Positions 33,849 through 44,180 of a DNA stretch of 64,000 nt are shown in pieces (within the stretch, counting starts at the first letter, position 1; every line of letters starts with the position of its first letter). Source of the DNA: Liquorilactobacillus cacaonum DSM 21116 (GTDB taxonomy: Bacteria > Bacillota > Bacilli > Lactobacillales > Lactobacillaceae); NCBI RefSeq assembly GCF_001436735.1, contig NZ_AYZE01000015.1, positions 205,986 through 269,985 of the forward strand. Reading direction: 5' to 3'. A program made the translations under genes and the position numbers. The notes under the pieces are model-generated. The model worked only from the letters and a program-made list of their open reading frames with translations. It searched no databases and was not told the DNA's origin.

Positions 33849-34400
33849 TTAGATTAATTTATCTACCTGATCATAGTTCAACTCTGTTGCAGTTTCTCTT
33901 CCAAACATATCGATATCAACACGTAATTTCATTTTTTCCTTATCAATTTCAGTTATTTTACCAATAAGGCCCTTAAAAGCACCTTCAATAATTGTTACCG
34001 ATTCACCAATTTCAACATCAAAATCTTGATGTCTAGAACTCATCCCTAAACGACGTAAAATTAATTCTACCTCATCTGAAAGTAATGGAGCCGGCTTGCT
34101 ACCAGCACCGTGAGATCCAACAAATCCAGTGACCCCAGGTGTATTTCGTGCAACGTACCAAGAACGATCTGTCATTACCATCTCAACTAAAACATAACCA
34201 GGAAATGTTTTCTTTGTCTCGACTTTGTCTTTACCTGTCTTAGTTGTCTCCGTTTCTTCTTCTTCAGGAACAACTACTCTAAAAATATAATCTTCCATAC
34301 CCATTGACTGTGCACGCGATTCTAGATTAGTTCTAACTTTGTTTTCATAACCTGAATACGTATGTAACACGTACCAATTTTTTTCAAATGATTCTGGCAT
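33849..34400 (-). CDS. nusG: Transcription factor NusG
   Basis: A 183-residue protein: the N-terminal NGN domain (EKNWYVLHTYSGYENKVRTNLESRA, FPGYVLVEMVMTDRSWYVARNTPGVTGFVG) and the KOW domain (GESVTIIEGAFKGLIGKITEIDKEK). It is preceded by AGGAGG and by an attenuator-like hairpin. It follows secE as in nearly all bacteria. Confidence 0.96.
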   Translation of the reverse strand: MPESFEKNWYVLHTYSGYENKVRTNLESRAQSMGMEDYIFRVVVPEEEETETTKTGKDKVETKKTFPGYVLVEMVMTDRSWYVARNTPGVTGFVGSHGAGSKPAPLLSDEVELILRRLGMSSRHQDFDVEIGESVTIIEGAFKGLIGKITEIDKEKMKLRVDIDMFGRETATELNYDQVDKLI

Positions 34401-34433
34401 TAATTTATCCTCCTAAATATTTAAAACACAAAA

Positions 34434-34457
34434 TAAAAAAACCCCGAACATTCGAAG
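34434..34457 (-). terminator. Attenuator-like hairpin before nusG
   Basis: On the minus strand CTTCGA pairs with TCGGGG (two G-U) around a 4-nt loop and is followed by TTTTTTT, only 35 bp before the nusG start. A TATACT lies upstream, so nusG may have a separate, attenuated transcript. The stem is short. Confidence 0.5.
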
Positions 34458-34529
34458 TTTTCGCTACAGGACTTAGTATATCATAAAATTCAAATAATTA
34501 GCTACTATTCAATAATCATTTTTAAATTA

Positions 34530-34697
34530 TTAAGCAACAAAACTAACTATCCATTGGACAAGAAAATCTACAACAGCAAAAAAAACAGCAAACATCACCG
34601 CAGTTGAAATCACAGTTGTTGTATCACTAACAGCTTCCCTTTTTGTTGGCCATGTTGTATCCTTCATAGTTTTAAAAACACTTTTTATGAATTTCAT
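34530..34697 (-). CDS. secE: Preprotein translocase subunit SecE
   Basis: A 55-residue protein (MKFIKSVFKTMKDTTWPTKRE, then one membrane helix and a short tail). WP(T/S)xxE is the conserved amphipathic hinge of SecE, and a single C-terminal helix of about 22 residues is the Gram-positive form. It lies between rpmG and nusG, starting 15 bp after rpmG, and has AGGGAGG as ribosome site. Confidence 0.93.
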   Translation of the reverse strand: MKFIKSVFKTMKDTTWPTKREAVSDTTTVISTAVMFAVFFAVVDFLVQWIVSFVA

Positions 34698-34711
34698 CAA
34701 AAAAACCTCCC

Positions 34712-34861
34712 TTAGCGTGTTTCTCGATGCAACGTATGCTTATTACAATATTTACAAAATTTCTTAACTTCTAGGCGCTCTTGCCTTGTTGGATTAGCAG
34801 CTATAATATAATTACGCGAACCACATACTGAACAAGCCAAAGCTATTTTTTTCTGAGCCAT
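34712..34861 (-). CDS. rpmG: 50S ribosomal protein L33 (zinc-binding form)
   Basis: A 49-residue protein with two CxxC pairs (CSVCG and CKYCN), so it is the zinc-dependent C+ paralogue. The motif [21 protein letters not shown] is typical of L33. It precedes secE and nusG as in other Bacilli and has an AGGAG site. Confidence 0.93.
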   Translation of the reverse strand: MAQKKIALACSVCGSRNYIIAANPTRQERLEVKKFCKYCNKHTLHRETR

Positions 34862-34915
34862 ATTGTTTCTCCTATCGATTATCAGATTAACTCTAACATG
34901 AGATTAGTTTTTCTG

Positions 34916-35452
34916 TCAATTATCACTTTTTGTTTTCGATAAGTTATCTCTTAAATTTGCCAAGCGCAATAACTGTTCATCGTTCCATGGAACGCGTCTA
35001 ACCGAGGCCTCATCTTGGTATTTTCTTGTTTGCTGCTTAACATCCTTTTTTGCCCGAACAATATCTTGATACAACTCCCATGCAGGAATTCTTAAAGCAC
35101 CTTGTGAAAAAATCGTCCATTGTTCAGCTTGATCACTAGTTGCTACAGTAACTTGTGTCAGTCTTGTTTGTAGATTTTTTGCGAGTGATTCAATATAAGA
35201 ATCTGCAGTTTGTTCTTCTGCCGTCCAGATAATTTCCAATCCATATTTTTGGTAACTCTTGCTAAGACCGGGTACATACATTGCATCAAAAACAACAATA
35301 ATATGATAATTTCTTTGCTTTTTATAATTGGACAACAAATGTAACAAAGTATCACGAGCTTCTTCTAAATGACCACTCATTTTCAATTTATTTAATTGTG
35401 GCCAATTGCCAATCATATTATAAGCATCCACAATTAACACATTCTTCTTCAT
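34916..35452 (-). CDS. yacP: NYN-domain ribonuclease-like protein (YacP)
   Basis: A 178-residue protein starting MKKNVLIVDAYNMIGNWPQL, the acidic NYN (PIN-like) nuclease motif, with HIIVVFDAMYVPG, ADSYIESLAKNL and VTVATSDQAEQW supplying further acidic residues. This is the YacP/Rae1 family; Rae1 cleaves mRNA in the ribosomal A site in B. subtilis. The gene lies 2 bp after rlmB in a conserved cysS-mrnC-rlmB-yacP order. Confidence 0.9.
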   Translation of the reverse strand: MKKNVLIVDAYNMIGNWPQLNKLKMSGHLEEARDTLLHLLSNYKKQRNYHIIVVFDAMYVPGLSKSYQKYGLEIIWTAEEQTADSYIESLAKNLQTRLTQVTVATSDQAEQWTIFSQGALRIPAWELYQDIVRAKKDVKQQTRKYQDEASVRRVPWNDEQLLRLANLRDNLSKTKSDN

Positions 35453-35454
35453 AA

Positions 35455-36204
35455 TTACTTACCTCTTGAAGAAAATCCTTGGTAAATCAGTAAGCTAGCC
35501 GCAACACTAGCATTTAGACTTTGAACATGGCCAACCATTGGGATTGTCAACATTTCATCACATTCTTTTTTTAGCAGCGCCGAGATTCCTTTACCCTCAT
35601 TACCAATCACAAGCGCAACAGCACCTGTCGCATTCCAGCTACGAAAATCCGTTCCATCCATATCGGTTCCAAAAATCCAAACATTCTTTTTTTTAAGTTC
35701 TTTTACAACCTGAACCAAGTTTGTTACCCTCACGACAGGAACATGTTCAATTGCACCTGTTGAAGTTTTTGCAACAGTTGCGGTCAGCTGTACCGCGCGT
35801 CTTTTGGGAATAATAATACCATGAACCCCAGCAGCATCAGCCGTTCGCATAATTGAACCTAAATTATGTGGGTCTTCGATTCCATCAAGTATTAAGAAAA
35901 AAGGATCCTCATTTTTTTCTTTCGCTAGTTCAAATAAGTCATCAAGCTTAGCATATCTATACGCAGCCACTGCAACCACAACACCTTGGTGATTTTGTCC
36001 ATCTGAAAGTAAGTCTAACTTACTCTTTGGAACTTTAGACACAATAATTTTTCTTTTTTGTGCCGCTCTAATAATATCACCGATTGCATCACTTTTTAGT
36101 TCCTCTTGTATGAAAACTTTATTTATATCTTGATTACTTTTAAGCGTTTCTACCGCTGGATGTCGACCAATTACAAACTCGTTATCTCTTTTTTCATCAT
36201 CCAA
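35455..36204 (-). CDS. rlmB: 23S rRNA (guanosine-2'-O)-methyltransferase, RlmB/TrmH family
   Basis: A 249-residue SPOUT methylase: an N-terminal L30e-like substrate-binding domain (VIGRHPAVETLKSNQDINKVFIQEEL) and the knotted domain with LDGIEDPHNLGSIMRTADAAGVHGIII, VALVIGNEGKGIS and SLNASVAASLLIYQ, the three TrmH motifs. It is coupled to mrnC, with 6 bp between the genes. Confidence 0.93.
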   Translation of the reverse strand: MDDEKRDNEFVIGRHPAVETLKSNQDINKVFIQEELKSDAIGDIIRAAQKRKIIVSKVPKSKLDLLSDGQNHQGVVVAVAAYRYAKLDDLFELAKEKNEDPFFLILDGIEDPHNLGSIMRTADAAGVHGIIIPKRRAVQLTATVAKTSTGAIEHVPVVRVTNLVQVVKELKKKNVWIFGTDMDGTDFRSWNATGAVALVIGNEGKGISALLKKECDEMLTIPMVGHVQSLNASVAASLLIYQGFSSRGK

Positions 36205-36210
36205 ACTTTT

Positions 36211-36609
36211 TTACCCCTCTTCTATCATTCTAATACACCACTGAGCTAGTTCTTCAACTCGAGCTGCTTGCTTACTTAAAAATAAATACCCAAACAAAGC
36301 CTCAAATCCAGTTGAAATTCGGTAAGTAATTACGGCCGTATTCTTTGCAGATGTATGGCTTTTTGCATTTCTCCCACGTCTAAAATATTCTAATTCTGTT
36401 TCATTTAGAATTTTTTGGTCGAGCATTTTCTCAATCAAAAACGATTGTGCCTTTGCCGAAACATAGTGTGTGGCAGTTCTATGAAGATGATTAGGTTTAG
36501 TTAGTCCCTTTTCAAGTAAATGTTTGCGAATATATACTTCGTAAATTGCATCCCCCATGTATGCAAGTGCAATCCCATTTATTTGTTCAAAATCACTATT
36601 ATCACTCAT
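36211..36609 (-). CDS. mrnC: Mini-ribonuclease III
   Basis: A 132-residue RNase III catalytic domain without the dsRNA-binding domain: [22 protein letters not shown] with the acidic catalytic residues, and [15 protein letters not shown] [15 protein letters not shown]. MrnC trims 23S rRNA precursors in Firmicutes. It overlaps the cysS end by 8 bp. Confidence 0.93.
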   Translation of the reverse strand: MSDNSDFEQINGIALAYMGDAIYEVYIRKHLLEKGLTKPNHLHRTATHYVSAKAQSFLIEKMLDQKILNETELEYFRRGRNAKSHTSAKNTAVITYRISTGFEALFGYLFLSKQAARVEELAQWCIRMIEEG

Positions 36610-38023
36610 CTTTTTTCCACCTTGTTCCTTGTGCAGTATCTTCTAAAACAATTCCTTTTTCCTTTAATAATTCTCTAATTTGATCACTTTTTTGAAAATC
36701 TTTATTTTTCCGCGCATCATTTCGTTGTTGAATCAATCCCTCAATATACGTGGCATCTACGTTCACATCTTTTGAGTTATCCAAATTAACACCAAAAATA
36801 CTCAATTGTTCAACAAGTGATTCAATAAACAACTTTAAAGTGTTTTTTTCAACTTGTTTCTTTGAACTGTATACATTTAACTTTTTTGCAAGGGCATAAA
36901 CAACTGTAATTGCATTTTGTACATTAAAATCATCATCCATAGCCTGTTTGAAAGCCAGTTTTTGTTGTTCAAAATATTTGTACATTTCAGAGTCGATTTC
37001 AGCTTCTTTAGCATCCTCTAAGCGATAACGTGCATTACTAATTGACACTTGTAGTTTTTTTAGATTTGCAGCAGCATCTTCCAAATTAGCCTGGCTGTAT
37101 TTGATCGGACGACGGTATTGTGTTGTAGCCATAAAAAATCTTAAAATTCTTGGATTCACTTCTTTTATAAGATCATGAACCGTAATAAAATTGCCCAAAG
37201 ACTTGCTCATTTTTACTTCATCATCGCCAATTGTAACGAAGCCATTATGCAACCAATAATTTGCAAATTTTTTCCCCGTTTTGGCCTCACTTTGAGCTAT
37301 TTCATTTTCATGATGTGGAAACTCTAAATCTTGACCACCTGCATGTATGTCAATTGTATCACCTAAAAATTTGGTAGCCATTACTGAACATTCTATGTGC
37401 CATCCAGGACGTCCATTACCCCATGGAGATTCCCAAAAAATTTCATTCTTTTTAGCTGCCTTCCAAAGTGCAAAATCAAGTGGGTCCTCTTTTTTCTTAA
37501 TTTCGTCACTACTTACACGCTCGCTAGCCCCTAATTCAAGCTCATCAACTGACTGGCCGGAAAGTTCACCATAATTCATAAATTTTCGAGCACGATAATA
37601 CACATCCCCTTGTGATTCATATGCGTATTTCTTTGCAACAAGCACCTTTATGAATTCAATAATATCAAACATTGTATCCATAACTCGTGGATTCAAGGTT
37701 GCCCTTTTGATATTAAGTGACTCTGTATCTTCATAAAAAGCATCGATAAATTTATCTGCGACTTCTCGCGGGGAAATTTTAAGTTTCTTGCTTGCAGCAA
37801 TAATTTTGTCATCAACATCCGTAAAATTTGAAACGTACTTTACTTTAAATCCGCTGTACTCAAAATAACGCCTAATAGTGTCAAAAGCGATAGCACTACG
37901 CGCATTTCCAATATGAATGTAATTATAGACTGTTGGGCCACAAACATACATTGTCACATGTCCTGGCTCAATTGGTGTGAAATCTTCCTTTTTATTTGTG
38001 AGCGTATTATAAAGTTGAATCAT
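36602..38023 (-). CDS. cysS: Cysteinyl-tRNA synthetase
   Basis: A 473-residue class I synthetase with [16 protein letters not shown] (zinc Cys and HIGH motif), [33 protein letters not shown] (zinc ligands) and KMSKSLGNF (KMSKS). A full-length C-terminal domain is present. It starts 9 nt after GGAG. A terminator separates it from gltX, so it has its own promoter. No T-box was found in the 225-bp leader. Confidence 0.96.
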   Translation of the reverse strand: MIQLYNTLTNKKEDFTPIEPGHVTMYVCGPTVYNYIHIGNARSAIAFDTIRRYFEYSGFKVKYVSNFTDVDDKIIAASKKLKISPREVADKFIDAFYEDTESLNIKRATLNPRVMDTMFDIIEFIKVLVAKKYAYESQGDVYYRARKFMNYGELSGQSVDELELGASERVSSDEIKKKEDPLDFALWKAAKKNEIFWESPWGNGRPGWHIECSVMATKFLGDTIDIHAGGQDLEFPHHENEIAQSEAKTGKKFANYWLHNGFVTIGDDEVKMSKSLGNFITVHDLIKEVNPRILRFFMATTQYRRPIKYSQANLEDAAANLKKLQVSISNARYRLEDAKEAEIDSEMYKYFEQQKLAFKQAMDDDFNVQNAITVVYALAKKLNVYSSKKQVEKNTLKLFIESLVEQLSIFGVNLDNSKDVNVDATYIEGLIQQRNDARKNKDFQKSDQIRELLKEKGIVLEDTAQGTRWKKDE

Positions 38024-38167
38024 TCACGACTTCTCCTTTTTTTTAATATACTTAACCATTATATACGATTCTATCTTAAAGTGATACAAACTCGCTGAAT
38101 CAATTAAATTGATAACCAACTAATTATTAAAAACTACCATGTTAATATCAACTTTTTGTTTCAATCT

Positions 38168-38213
38168 AAAAAAATTCTGATATTAAATGAATTTATCACT
38201 TAATATCAGAACT
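38168..38213 (-). terminator. Terminator downstream of gltX
   Basis: TTCTGATATTAA/TTTAATATCAGAA stem with a 12-nt loop followed by TTTTTTT on the minus strand. Confidence 0.9.
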
Positions 38214-38248
38214 AAACTCATAATAGTTCAAAAAACTAAATATCAGAC

Positions 38249-39736
38249 TTATTGTATCTCTGCTAAAGTCATCTCAAGATGTTTCAATGCCTTATCCCTA
38301 CCAAGAAGTTCTATAGAAGCTGCAAGTTCAGGTCCGTGCATTTCACGAGTCGTCGCTATTCTAACCGGCATATATAATTTTCTGCCTTTAATTCCCGTCT
38401 CTTTTTGAATAGCATAAATTGTATTTTGAATTTCAGTAGCATCAAAAATTGGTAAATCATTTACTTTCTTTGCAAACTCGTTCAAAACTATTTTTGCACT
38501 CTCATCACTTAACTCCTTCAATGCAGGTTCATCAAGCTTTGGTGGTTCATCAAAGAAAATCTCCGATAATTTTACAATTTCACCCATATAAGACATCTGT
38601 TGTTTAAATAAACTAATTAACTTACGTGCCCATTCAATTGTCTTTGGATCCGGATTACTTTCGATTTTCCCCGCATTAATCAACTGTCTAAGTGCAGAGT
38701 CAACAATACCATCTTCCTTAGCATTCTTAACATATTGATTATTAATCCACTCAAGCTTTTTCCCATCAAATGAAGCTGGTGACCTACTTAAACGTTTAGG
38801 ATCAAACATGCCAATGAGTTCTTTACGATTGAAAATTTCCTTCTCACCAACTGGAGACCAACCGAGTAGAGTAATGAAGTTGAACATAGCATCAGGTAAA
38901 TATCCTAAAGCTCGGTATTGTTCAATAAATTGTAAGACACTTTCATCACGCTTGCTCAATTTTTTTCCAGTGTCAGTGTTAATAATTAATGTCATGTGCC
39001 CAAAGATAGGTGCCTCCCAGCCAAAAGCTTCATAAACAACTAATTGTTTTGGTGTATTAGCAATATGATCATCCCCACGCAGAACATGAGAAATCTCCAT
39101 CATATGATCATCAACAACTACCGCAAAATTATAAGTTGGCATCCCATCACGTTTTTGAATAACAAAATCGCCACCAATGGTATTAGAATCAAAACTAATA
39201 TGTCCTTTGACAATGTCATCAAATTCATAGGTTTTATTTTCTGGAACTCGAATTCTAACAACTGGCTTTAACCCAGCAGCCCGAGAATCAGCCTGTTTTT
39301 TTGCTATTTCTTCTTCAGACAAACCTGCATATTCGTATATATATCGTGGAGCCTCACCATTAGATTTTTGTTCTTCTCTTTGTGCATTTAGTTCATCTTC
39401 AGTCATATATGACTCATAAGCCAATCCTTTGTCTAGTAATTGCTTAATTAACGGCAAATATATTGACTGTCTTTCTGATTGACGATAAGGTCCAAATTCT
39501 CCAGGCTTATCTGGTCCTTCATCCCAATCAATCCCTAACCATGTCAAGTTTTCTAACTGACTTCTTTCTCCATCAGCAATGTTTCGCTTGAGGTCAGTAT
39601 CCTCAATTCTAATAACTAAGGTTCCATTATTATGTCTTGCGAATAAGTAATTAAATAATGCGGTACGTGCATTTCCAATATGCAAATGTCCCGTTGGACT
39701 TGGAGCATATCGTACACGAATTTTCTTATCTGCCAA
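38249..39736 (-). CDS. gltX: Glutamyl-tRNA synthetase
   Basis: I chose the TTG at 39734-39736, 8 nt after GAGG, giving the standard start [23 protein letters not shown] and about 495 residues; the open frame continues to a poorly spaced TTG at 39781. HLHIGNA is the HIGH motif and KLSKRDES the KMSKS motif. In lactobacilli this enzyme is usually non-discriminating and charges tRNA-Gln as well, but that cannot be read from sequence here. Confidence 0.95.
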   Translation of the reverse strand: MADKKIRVRYAPSPTGHLHIGNARTALFNYLFARHNNGTLVIRIEDTDLKRNIADGERSQLENLTWLGIDWDEGPDKPGEFGPYRQSERQSIYLPLIKQLLDKGLAYESYMTEDELNAQREEQKSNGEAPRYIYEYAGLSEEEIAKKQADSRAAGLKPVVRIRVPENKTYEFDDIVKGHISFDSNTIGGDFVIQKRDGMPTYNFAVVVDDHMMEISHVLRGDDHIANTPKQLVVYEAFGWEAPIFGHMTLIINTDTGKKLSKRDESVLQFIEQYRALGYLPDAMFNFITLLGWSPVGEKEIFNRKELIGMFDPKRLSRSPASFDGKKLEWINNQYVKNAKEDGIVDSALRQLINAGKIESNPDPKTIEWARKLISLFKQQMSYMGEIVKLSEIFFDEPPKLDEPALKELSDESAKIVLNEFAKKVNDLPIFDATEIQNTIYAIQKETGIKGRKLYMPVRIATTREMHGPELAASIELLGRDKALKHLEMTLAEIQ

Positions 39737-39866
39737 TTCTAGCGCCTCTTCCTTTTTTTGTAAATTGATTAATTGGTTCAAAATCCTCTGCCCAAAATAA
39801 TCGGTGCAATCATAATTCTACAATGAATGAGTGGAAAAATAAACTAACCAAACAAAAAAAACAAAA

Positions 39867-41003
39867 TTAGTTTTTCTCTTTGATACCTCTTGTAGAGTGT
39901 ACAGGTTTTGCAAAAATCATTCTGCCTGCATCAGTTTGTAGTGCACTTGTAACGATCACTTCAATTTGGTTGTTTAGATAATAACGCCCATCTTCAACGA
40001 CTATCATTGTTCCATCATCCAAATATGCAACCCCTTGTTGTCTTTCAGTACCGTTCTTAATAACAGTAACTGTCAACTTCTCTCCAGGTACTACCCTTGG
40101 TTTCAAAGATTTTGCCAAAGCATTAACATTTAGCACTTCGACATTTTGAAATTCACTCACTTTATTTAGATTGTAATCATTTGTAACAATCACAGCATCA
40201 AGTAGTTTTGCTAGTTTAATTAACTTACTATCAACTTCCTGAATATCATCAAAATCGCCTTCATACATCTCTACCGGTACCCTTTTTTCTTCTCTTAACT
40301 TGTTTAAAATATCAAGTCCACGTCTACCTCGAACTCTTTTTATGCTGTCAGCAGAATCCGCAATATATTGTAGCTCATATAAAACAAAATTTGGAACAAT
40401 TAAAGTTCCCTCAATAAAGCCTGTATTAACTAAATCGTAAATACGACCGTCTATTAAAATATTAGTATCCAGTAATTTAAGTCTATGAAAATTGTCACCA
40501 ATTTTTCTTTCAAGTATTCTTTCTTTATCTGCATCTTCATTAATTTCTGTCTTCTTTTCAATACGCTGTTTCCTAGTATTAATGAGTCGTTTAAAAAAAT
40601 CTAAGTGATTTTTTCCAACAATATATCCTAAATAACCAAAAATCACCATTAATATTATTGGTATCACTGTATTTAATAAAAAAAGTTGTGAATGAGACAC
40701 TAACGTAGATATCAAAGCAGCTATCATTAAGCCCATAACAACTGAAATACTTGTTGAAATTATCACGTAAGGATTTTGTTGTGCCAAATTGTTCTCAATT
40801 TTTTTTATTAGGCGCTCTAAAGGATTGGTTACGAATAAAGAAACAACATGCATCACTGCTAATCCAATTAAAATATTCACTAAAAAGTTGTTTATCCATA
40901 TATTGCCAGCTAGCTTGACCAAAACCCAAACAATTGGCATAAAAGTATATCCTGCACCAATTCCTAAAATTGCAAGTACAACCCTGATCATTATCTTTCT
41001 CAT
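39867..41003 (-). CDS. yacL: PIN/TRAM-domain membrane protein YacL
   Basis: A 378-residue protein: four membrane helices (about 5-135), a PIN nuclease domain (LLDTNILIDGRIYDLVNTGF at about 176, VTNDYNLNKVSEFQ) and a C-terminal TRAM domain (PGEKLTVTVIKNGTERQQGVAYLDDGTMIVVEDG). The architecture is conserved in Firmicutes near radA and gltX. A nuclease role is expected; the substrate is unknown. The start follows AAAGGAG. Confidence 0.92.
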   Translation of the reverse strand: MRKIMIRVVLAILGIGAGYTFMPIVWVLVKLAGNIWINNFLVNILIGLAVMHVVSLFVTNPLERLIKKIENNLAQQNPYVIISTSISVVMGLMIAALISTLVSHSQLFLLNTVIPIILMVIFGYLGYIVGKNHLDFFKRLINTRKQRIEKKTEINEDADKERILERKIGDNFHRLKLLDTNILIDGRIYDLVNTGFIEGTLIVPNFVLYELQYIADSADSIKRVRGRRGLDILNKLREEKRVPVEMYEGDFDDIQEVDSKLIKLAKLLDAVIVTNDYNLNKVSEFQNVEVLNVNALAKSLKPRVVPGEKLTVTVIKNGTERQQGVAYLDDGTMIVVEDGRYYLNNQIEVIVTSALQTDAGRMIFAKPVHSTRGIKEKN

Positions 41004-41026
41004 TTTTTCTCCTTTCTTGTATTTAT

Positions 41027-42397
41027 TTAATTAAACGTTACTTTAAGCGCCTCACTTAAAGTTGCGACACCAATTACTCTAATTCCAGTCGGCGGCGTCC
41101 ATCCAGATAAATTATTTTTCGGTAAAATCACCCTTTTAAATCCAAGTTTTGTTGCCTCAGCAACCCGTTGTTCAATTCGATTAACTCTTCTAATTTCACC
41201 AGTCAACCCTAACTCACCAATAAAGCAATCAGTTGCTTGCGTCTGAGCATCCCGATAACTAGAAACAATGCTAACTGCAATTGCCAAATCAATTGCCGGT
41301 TCATCAAGTTTCACACCACCTGCAGCTTTTAAATATGCATCTTGATTTTGTAAAAGTAAACCCGCACGTTTTTCAAGAACAGCCATAATTAATGAGATCC
41401 GATTATGGTCTAATCCAGTCGTTGTTCTCTTTGCATTACCAAAAGCCGTTGGGGTAACTAACGCTTGAATTTCAACAAGGATTGGACGCGTTCCTTCTAA
41501 TGAAACAACAATTGCTGACCCAGTTGCACCATTTAACCGCTCTTCTAAGAAAATCTCAGAGGGATTGGAAACTTCATATAATCCCCCTTCTTTCATCTCA
41601 AAAATTCCAATTTCATTTGTTGAACCAAATCGATTTTTTACAGCTCTCAAAATTCGATATGCATGATGTAAATCACCTTCAAAATATAAAACAGTATCAA
41701 CCATATGCTCCAAAATTTTGGGACCCGCAATTGCACCACCTTTAGTAACATGGCCAACTATAAAAATTGTTATTCCATTAGTTTTTGCAATTTGCATCAA
41801 TTCGGCGGTAACTTCCCTAATTTGGGCAACACTTCCAACTGCCGATGACATTTCTGGTTCCTGCATTGTTTGCACAGAATCTATTACAACAAAATCCGGC
41901 TTTAATTTATCAATATGTTGGTGAATACTATTCATATCCGTTTCAGGATACAAATAGAATTTAGTTCCTTTGACACCTAAACGTTGTGCCCGCATTTTAA
42001 TTTGCATAGCACTTTCTTCTCCAGATACATATAAAACTGTCAATTCCTTTTGAGACAGTTGCCCTGACAATTGTAAGAGTAAAGTTGATTTCCCAATTCC
42101 AGGATCACCACCAATTAAAATAAGCGAACCTGGAACAATTCCGCCACCCAAAACACGGTCAAGTTCAGTTGAATCTGTCAGGATTCGTGGATTATTTTGT
42201 ATATCTACTTCATCTATTAATTGCGGTTTAGGACTATTACCACTAAAGTTCACCCGCATTTTTTTAGTGACCTTACTTGATTGTTCAACTTCTTCAACCA
42301 ATGTATTCCAAGCACCACAATTTGGACAACGTCCTAAATACCTTGGAGAAGAATACCCACAATCTTGACATACATATTGGGTTTTGACTTTGACCAC
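41027..42397 (-). CDS. radA: DNA repair protein RadA
   Basis: A protein of about 456 residues: N-terminal zinc finger ([21 protein letters not shown]), RecA-like ATPase with Walker [10 protein letters not shown], the RadA-specific [13 protein letters not shown] motif and a C-terminal Lon-like domain ([34 protein letters not shown]). I chose the GTG at 42395-42397, 7 nt after GAAGG; a GTG at 42415 lacks a ribosome site. RadA drives branch migration in recombination. Confidence 0.95.
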   Translation of the reverse strand: MVKVKTQYVCQDCGYSSPRYLGRCPNCGAWNTLVEEVEQSSKVTKKMRVNFSGNSPKPQLIDEVDIQNNPRILTDSTELDRVLGGGIVPGSLILIGGDPGIGKSTLLLQLSGQLSQKELTVLYVSGEESAMQIKMRAQRLGVKGTKFYLYPETDMNSIHQHIDKLKPDFVVIDSVQTMQEPEMSSAVGSVAQIREVTAELMQIAKTNGITIFIVGHVTKGGAIAGPKILEHMVDTVLYFEGDLHHAYRILRAVKNRFGSTNEIGIFEMKEGGLYEVSNPSEIFLEERLNGATGSAIVVSLEGTRPILVEIQALVTPTAFGNAKRTTTGLDHNRISLIMAVLEKRAGLLLQNQDAYLKAAGGVKLDEPAIDLAIAVSIVSSYRDAQTQATDCFIGELGLTGEIRRVNRIEQRVAEATKLGFKRVILPKNNLSGWTPPTGIRVIGVATLSEALKVTFN

Positions 42398-42480
42398 TTG
42401 CCTGCCTTCTTTCACTTATTCACTTAATCTTAACAGATATAATTATCTTGTTGGTTTTTTTATCAATTCTTTATAGTTTT

Positions 42481-43017
42481 TTATTTACCTGACGATCCGA
42501 AACCACCTGTTCGATTGCTTAATGGTTTCTTCTCATCGTCAGCTATCAAAAAAGGAAGAAAAATTCCTTGCCCAATACGCTCATTTTTTTTAATTAATAC
42601 ATCCCTAACTCCATAATTCACAAGTTGAAAAAAAATTTCCCCATCATTTGCTTCATTTTCATAATAATCCGCATCTACAACTCCTATCCCATTTGGTAAT
42701 AACAAATTTCTCTTTAATGGGTTGCTTGAACGATTAGCAAGCATTAAAAATTCATCTGCTTGCATATAAGCTTTTATTCCGGTCGGAACTAATAGCGGCT
42801 TTATAGTTTTACTCGCTTGCTCGTAATCAATATCCTCAGTCGTCCTCAATTTTTTTATATTCCATATAACTTTGAGAAAATTTAGTTTCCAAATTGACGG
42901 TACTAAAAAATCCTCTGCTGCATAAAAATCATATCCTGCAGCTTTCTTAGTTGCACGTGTAGGTAACATAATATCACTTTTACTAAATCTTTTTACAACT
43001 TCAAATCCTCTTTTCAA
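42481..43017 (-). CDS. dut: dUTPase (Dut/DCD superfamily)
   Basis: A 178-residue trimeric-type dUTPase. Motif 1 is AGYDFYAAED, motif 2 NRSSNPLKRNL, motif 3 GVVDADYYENEANDG, motif 4 RIGQGIFLPF and motif 5 RTGGFGSSG. An insertion of about 35 residues (about 43-75, WKLNFLKVIWNIKKLRTTEDID region) follows motif 1, longer than in the basic family and seen in Lactobacillales homologues. It starts with TTG. It cleaves dUTP to dUMP. Confidence 0.9.
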   Translation of the reverse strand: MKRGFEVVKRFSKSDIMLPTRATKKAAGYDFYAAEDFLVPSIWKLNFLKVIWNIKKLRTTEDIDYEQASKTIKPLLVPTGIKAYMQADEFLMLANRSSNPLKRNLLLPNGIGVVDADYYENEANDGEIFFQLVNYGVRDVLIKKNERIGQGIFLPFLIADDEKKPLSNRTGGFGSSGK

Positions 43018-43119
43018 AAAATCACTCTTTCCCTATTTTATTATTCTATTCTATCATTAATTATTAGCCAGTTACAGTCCCATATCCTATGCTATAATTA
43101 ACTTTAAGAGGTGCCGAAA

Positions 43120-43419
43120 ATGAAGAAAAAAATCACAGAAAATTCTTTTGAGTATTACGCATTACAAGAAGATACTAAACCAGTTGCTCATATCGGATAC
43201 TCTTTGCTTAAAAATGAGCAAACCTACTTGATAGAACATACTTGGGTTAATCCAAGTTTTCGTGGAAGTGGCTTAGCAGAAAAAATTACAACAGATTTTC
43301 TTAATAAAGTTAATAATGAAGGATACAAAGTGATTCTTCTTTGCCCATTCACAAAAAGTTTTTTTAAGAACCATGATGAATATCAGCATTTGCTAACAAA
43401 ATTAAGAGGTGAAGATTAA
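43120..43419 (+). CDS. GNAT-like N-acetyltransferase (YjdJ/NATD1 type)
   Basis: A 99-residue protein starting at ATG 43120 behind GAGGTG. It contains [52 protein letters not shown]. The V-P-x-x-R-G-x-G-L-A-x-x-L loop and the C-P-F segment match the small Gcn5-related family. The substrate is unknown. An extended -10 (TGCTATAAT, 43090-43098) lies upstream. Its stop overlaps the rpiA start (TAATG). Confidence 0.85.
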   Translation: MKKKITENSFEYYALQEDTKPVAHIGYSLLKNEQTYLIEHTWVNPSFRGSGLAEKITTDFLNKVNNEGYKVILLCPFTKSFFKNHDEYQHLLTKLRGED

Positions 43420-44102
43420 TGAACCAAGATGATTTAAAAGCACTTGTAGGAAAAAAAGCGGTCGATTGGATCAGTGATGGTATGACTATCGGTTTAGGAA
43501 CAGGTTCAACTGTTAGATACATGGTAGAGGCACTCGCCGAGAAAATAAAAAAAGAGCATCTGACAATCACTGGAGTTGTTACTTCAAAAGAAACTGCCAA
43601 TTTAGCTACATCTCTAGGAATTCCTTTGAAATCAGTTGACGAAATTGATTACATTGACTTAACAATTGATGGGGCAGATGAAATAAGTTCAGATTTCCAA
43701 GGAATTAAAGGTGGTGGTGCTGCCTTGTTATTTGAAAAAATCGTTGCTAAAAATTCAAAAAAAAATCTTTGGATCGTTGATCAAAGTAAATTAACAAAAG
43801 ATTTAGGAAACTTCCCCTTACCTGTTGAAGTTATTCCATATGGAAGTGAAAAAATCTTTGAACGATTTGAAGCACAAAATTTTGCTCCAACATTTAGAAC
43901 TGTTGAAGATGGTACTAAAGTTAAAACTGATTCAGAAAACTATATAATTGATTTACATTTAAAAAAGATTGATGATCCATTTAAACTTGCGAAATATTTA
44001 AAACAACAAATTGGTGTAGTGGAGCATGGCCTATTTTTAGACACAGTTAATACAATTATTGTAGGTTACCCTGATGGTCCTAAAATTTTCGAAGCCCGTT
44101 AA
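43419..44102 (+). CDS. rpiA: Ribose-5-phosphate isomerase A
   Basis: A 227-residue protein with [11 protein letters not shown] (phosphate loop), LTIDGADEI (catalytic Asp), [14 protein letters not shown] and [10 protein letters not shown], all RpiA motifs. It interconverts ribose-5-P and ribulose-5-P. It is translationally coupled to the upstream acetyltransferase; AGAGGTGAAG serves as ribosome site. Confidence 0.95.
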   Translation: MNQDDLKALVGKKAVDWISDGMTIGLGTGSTVRYMVEALAEKIKKEHLTITGVVTSKETANLATSLGIPLKSVDEIDYIDLTIDGADEISSDFQGIKGGGAALLFEKIVAKNSKKNLWIVDQSKLTKDLGNFPLPVEVIPYGSEKIFERFEAQNFAPTFRTVEDGTKVKTDSENYIIDLHLKKIDDPFKLAKYLKQQIGVVEHGLFLDTVNTIIVGYPDGPKIFEAR

Positions 44103-44118
44103 TAATTCCTAGCTAGGT

Positions 44119-44147
44119 TTACGTGTTACTTTTTTTATCATATAATA
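44119..44147 (+). promoter_or_regulatory. Promoter of pepC
   Basis: TTTACG (44119-44124), a 17-bp spacer and TATAAT (44142-44147), 34 bp before the GTG start of pepC. Confidence 0.65.
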
Positions 44148-44180
44148 CTTGTATATCTTTTCTAAGGAGAGTGACAAAAA

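Noticed and set aside
38024..38248. A T-box leader upstream of cysS
   Set aside because: The 225-bp gap contains only the gltX terminator; no T-box sequence (AGGGTGGNACCGCG type) or specifier stem was found.
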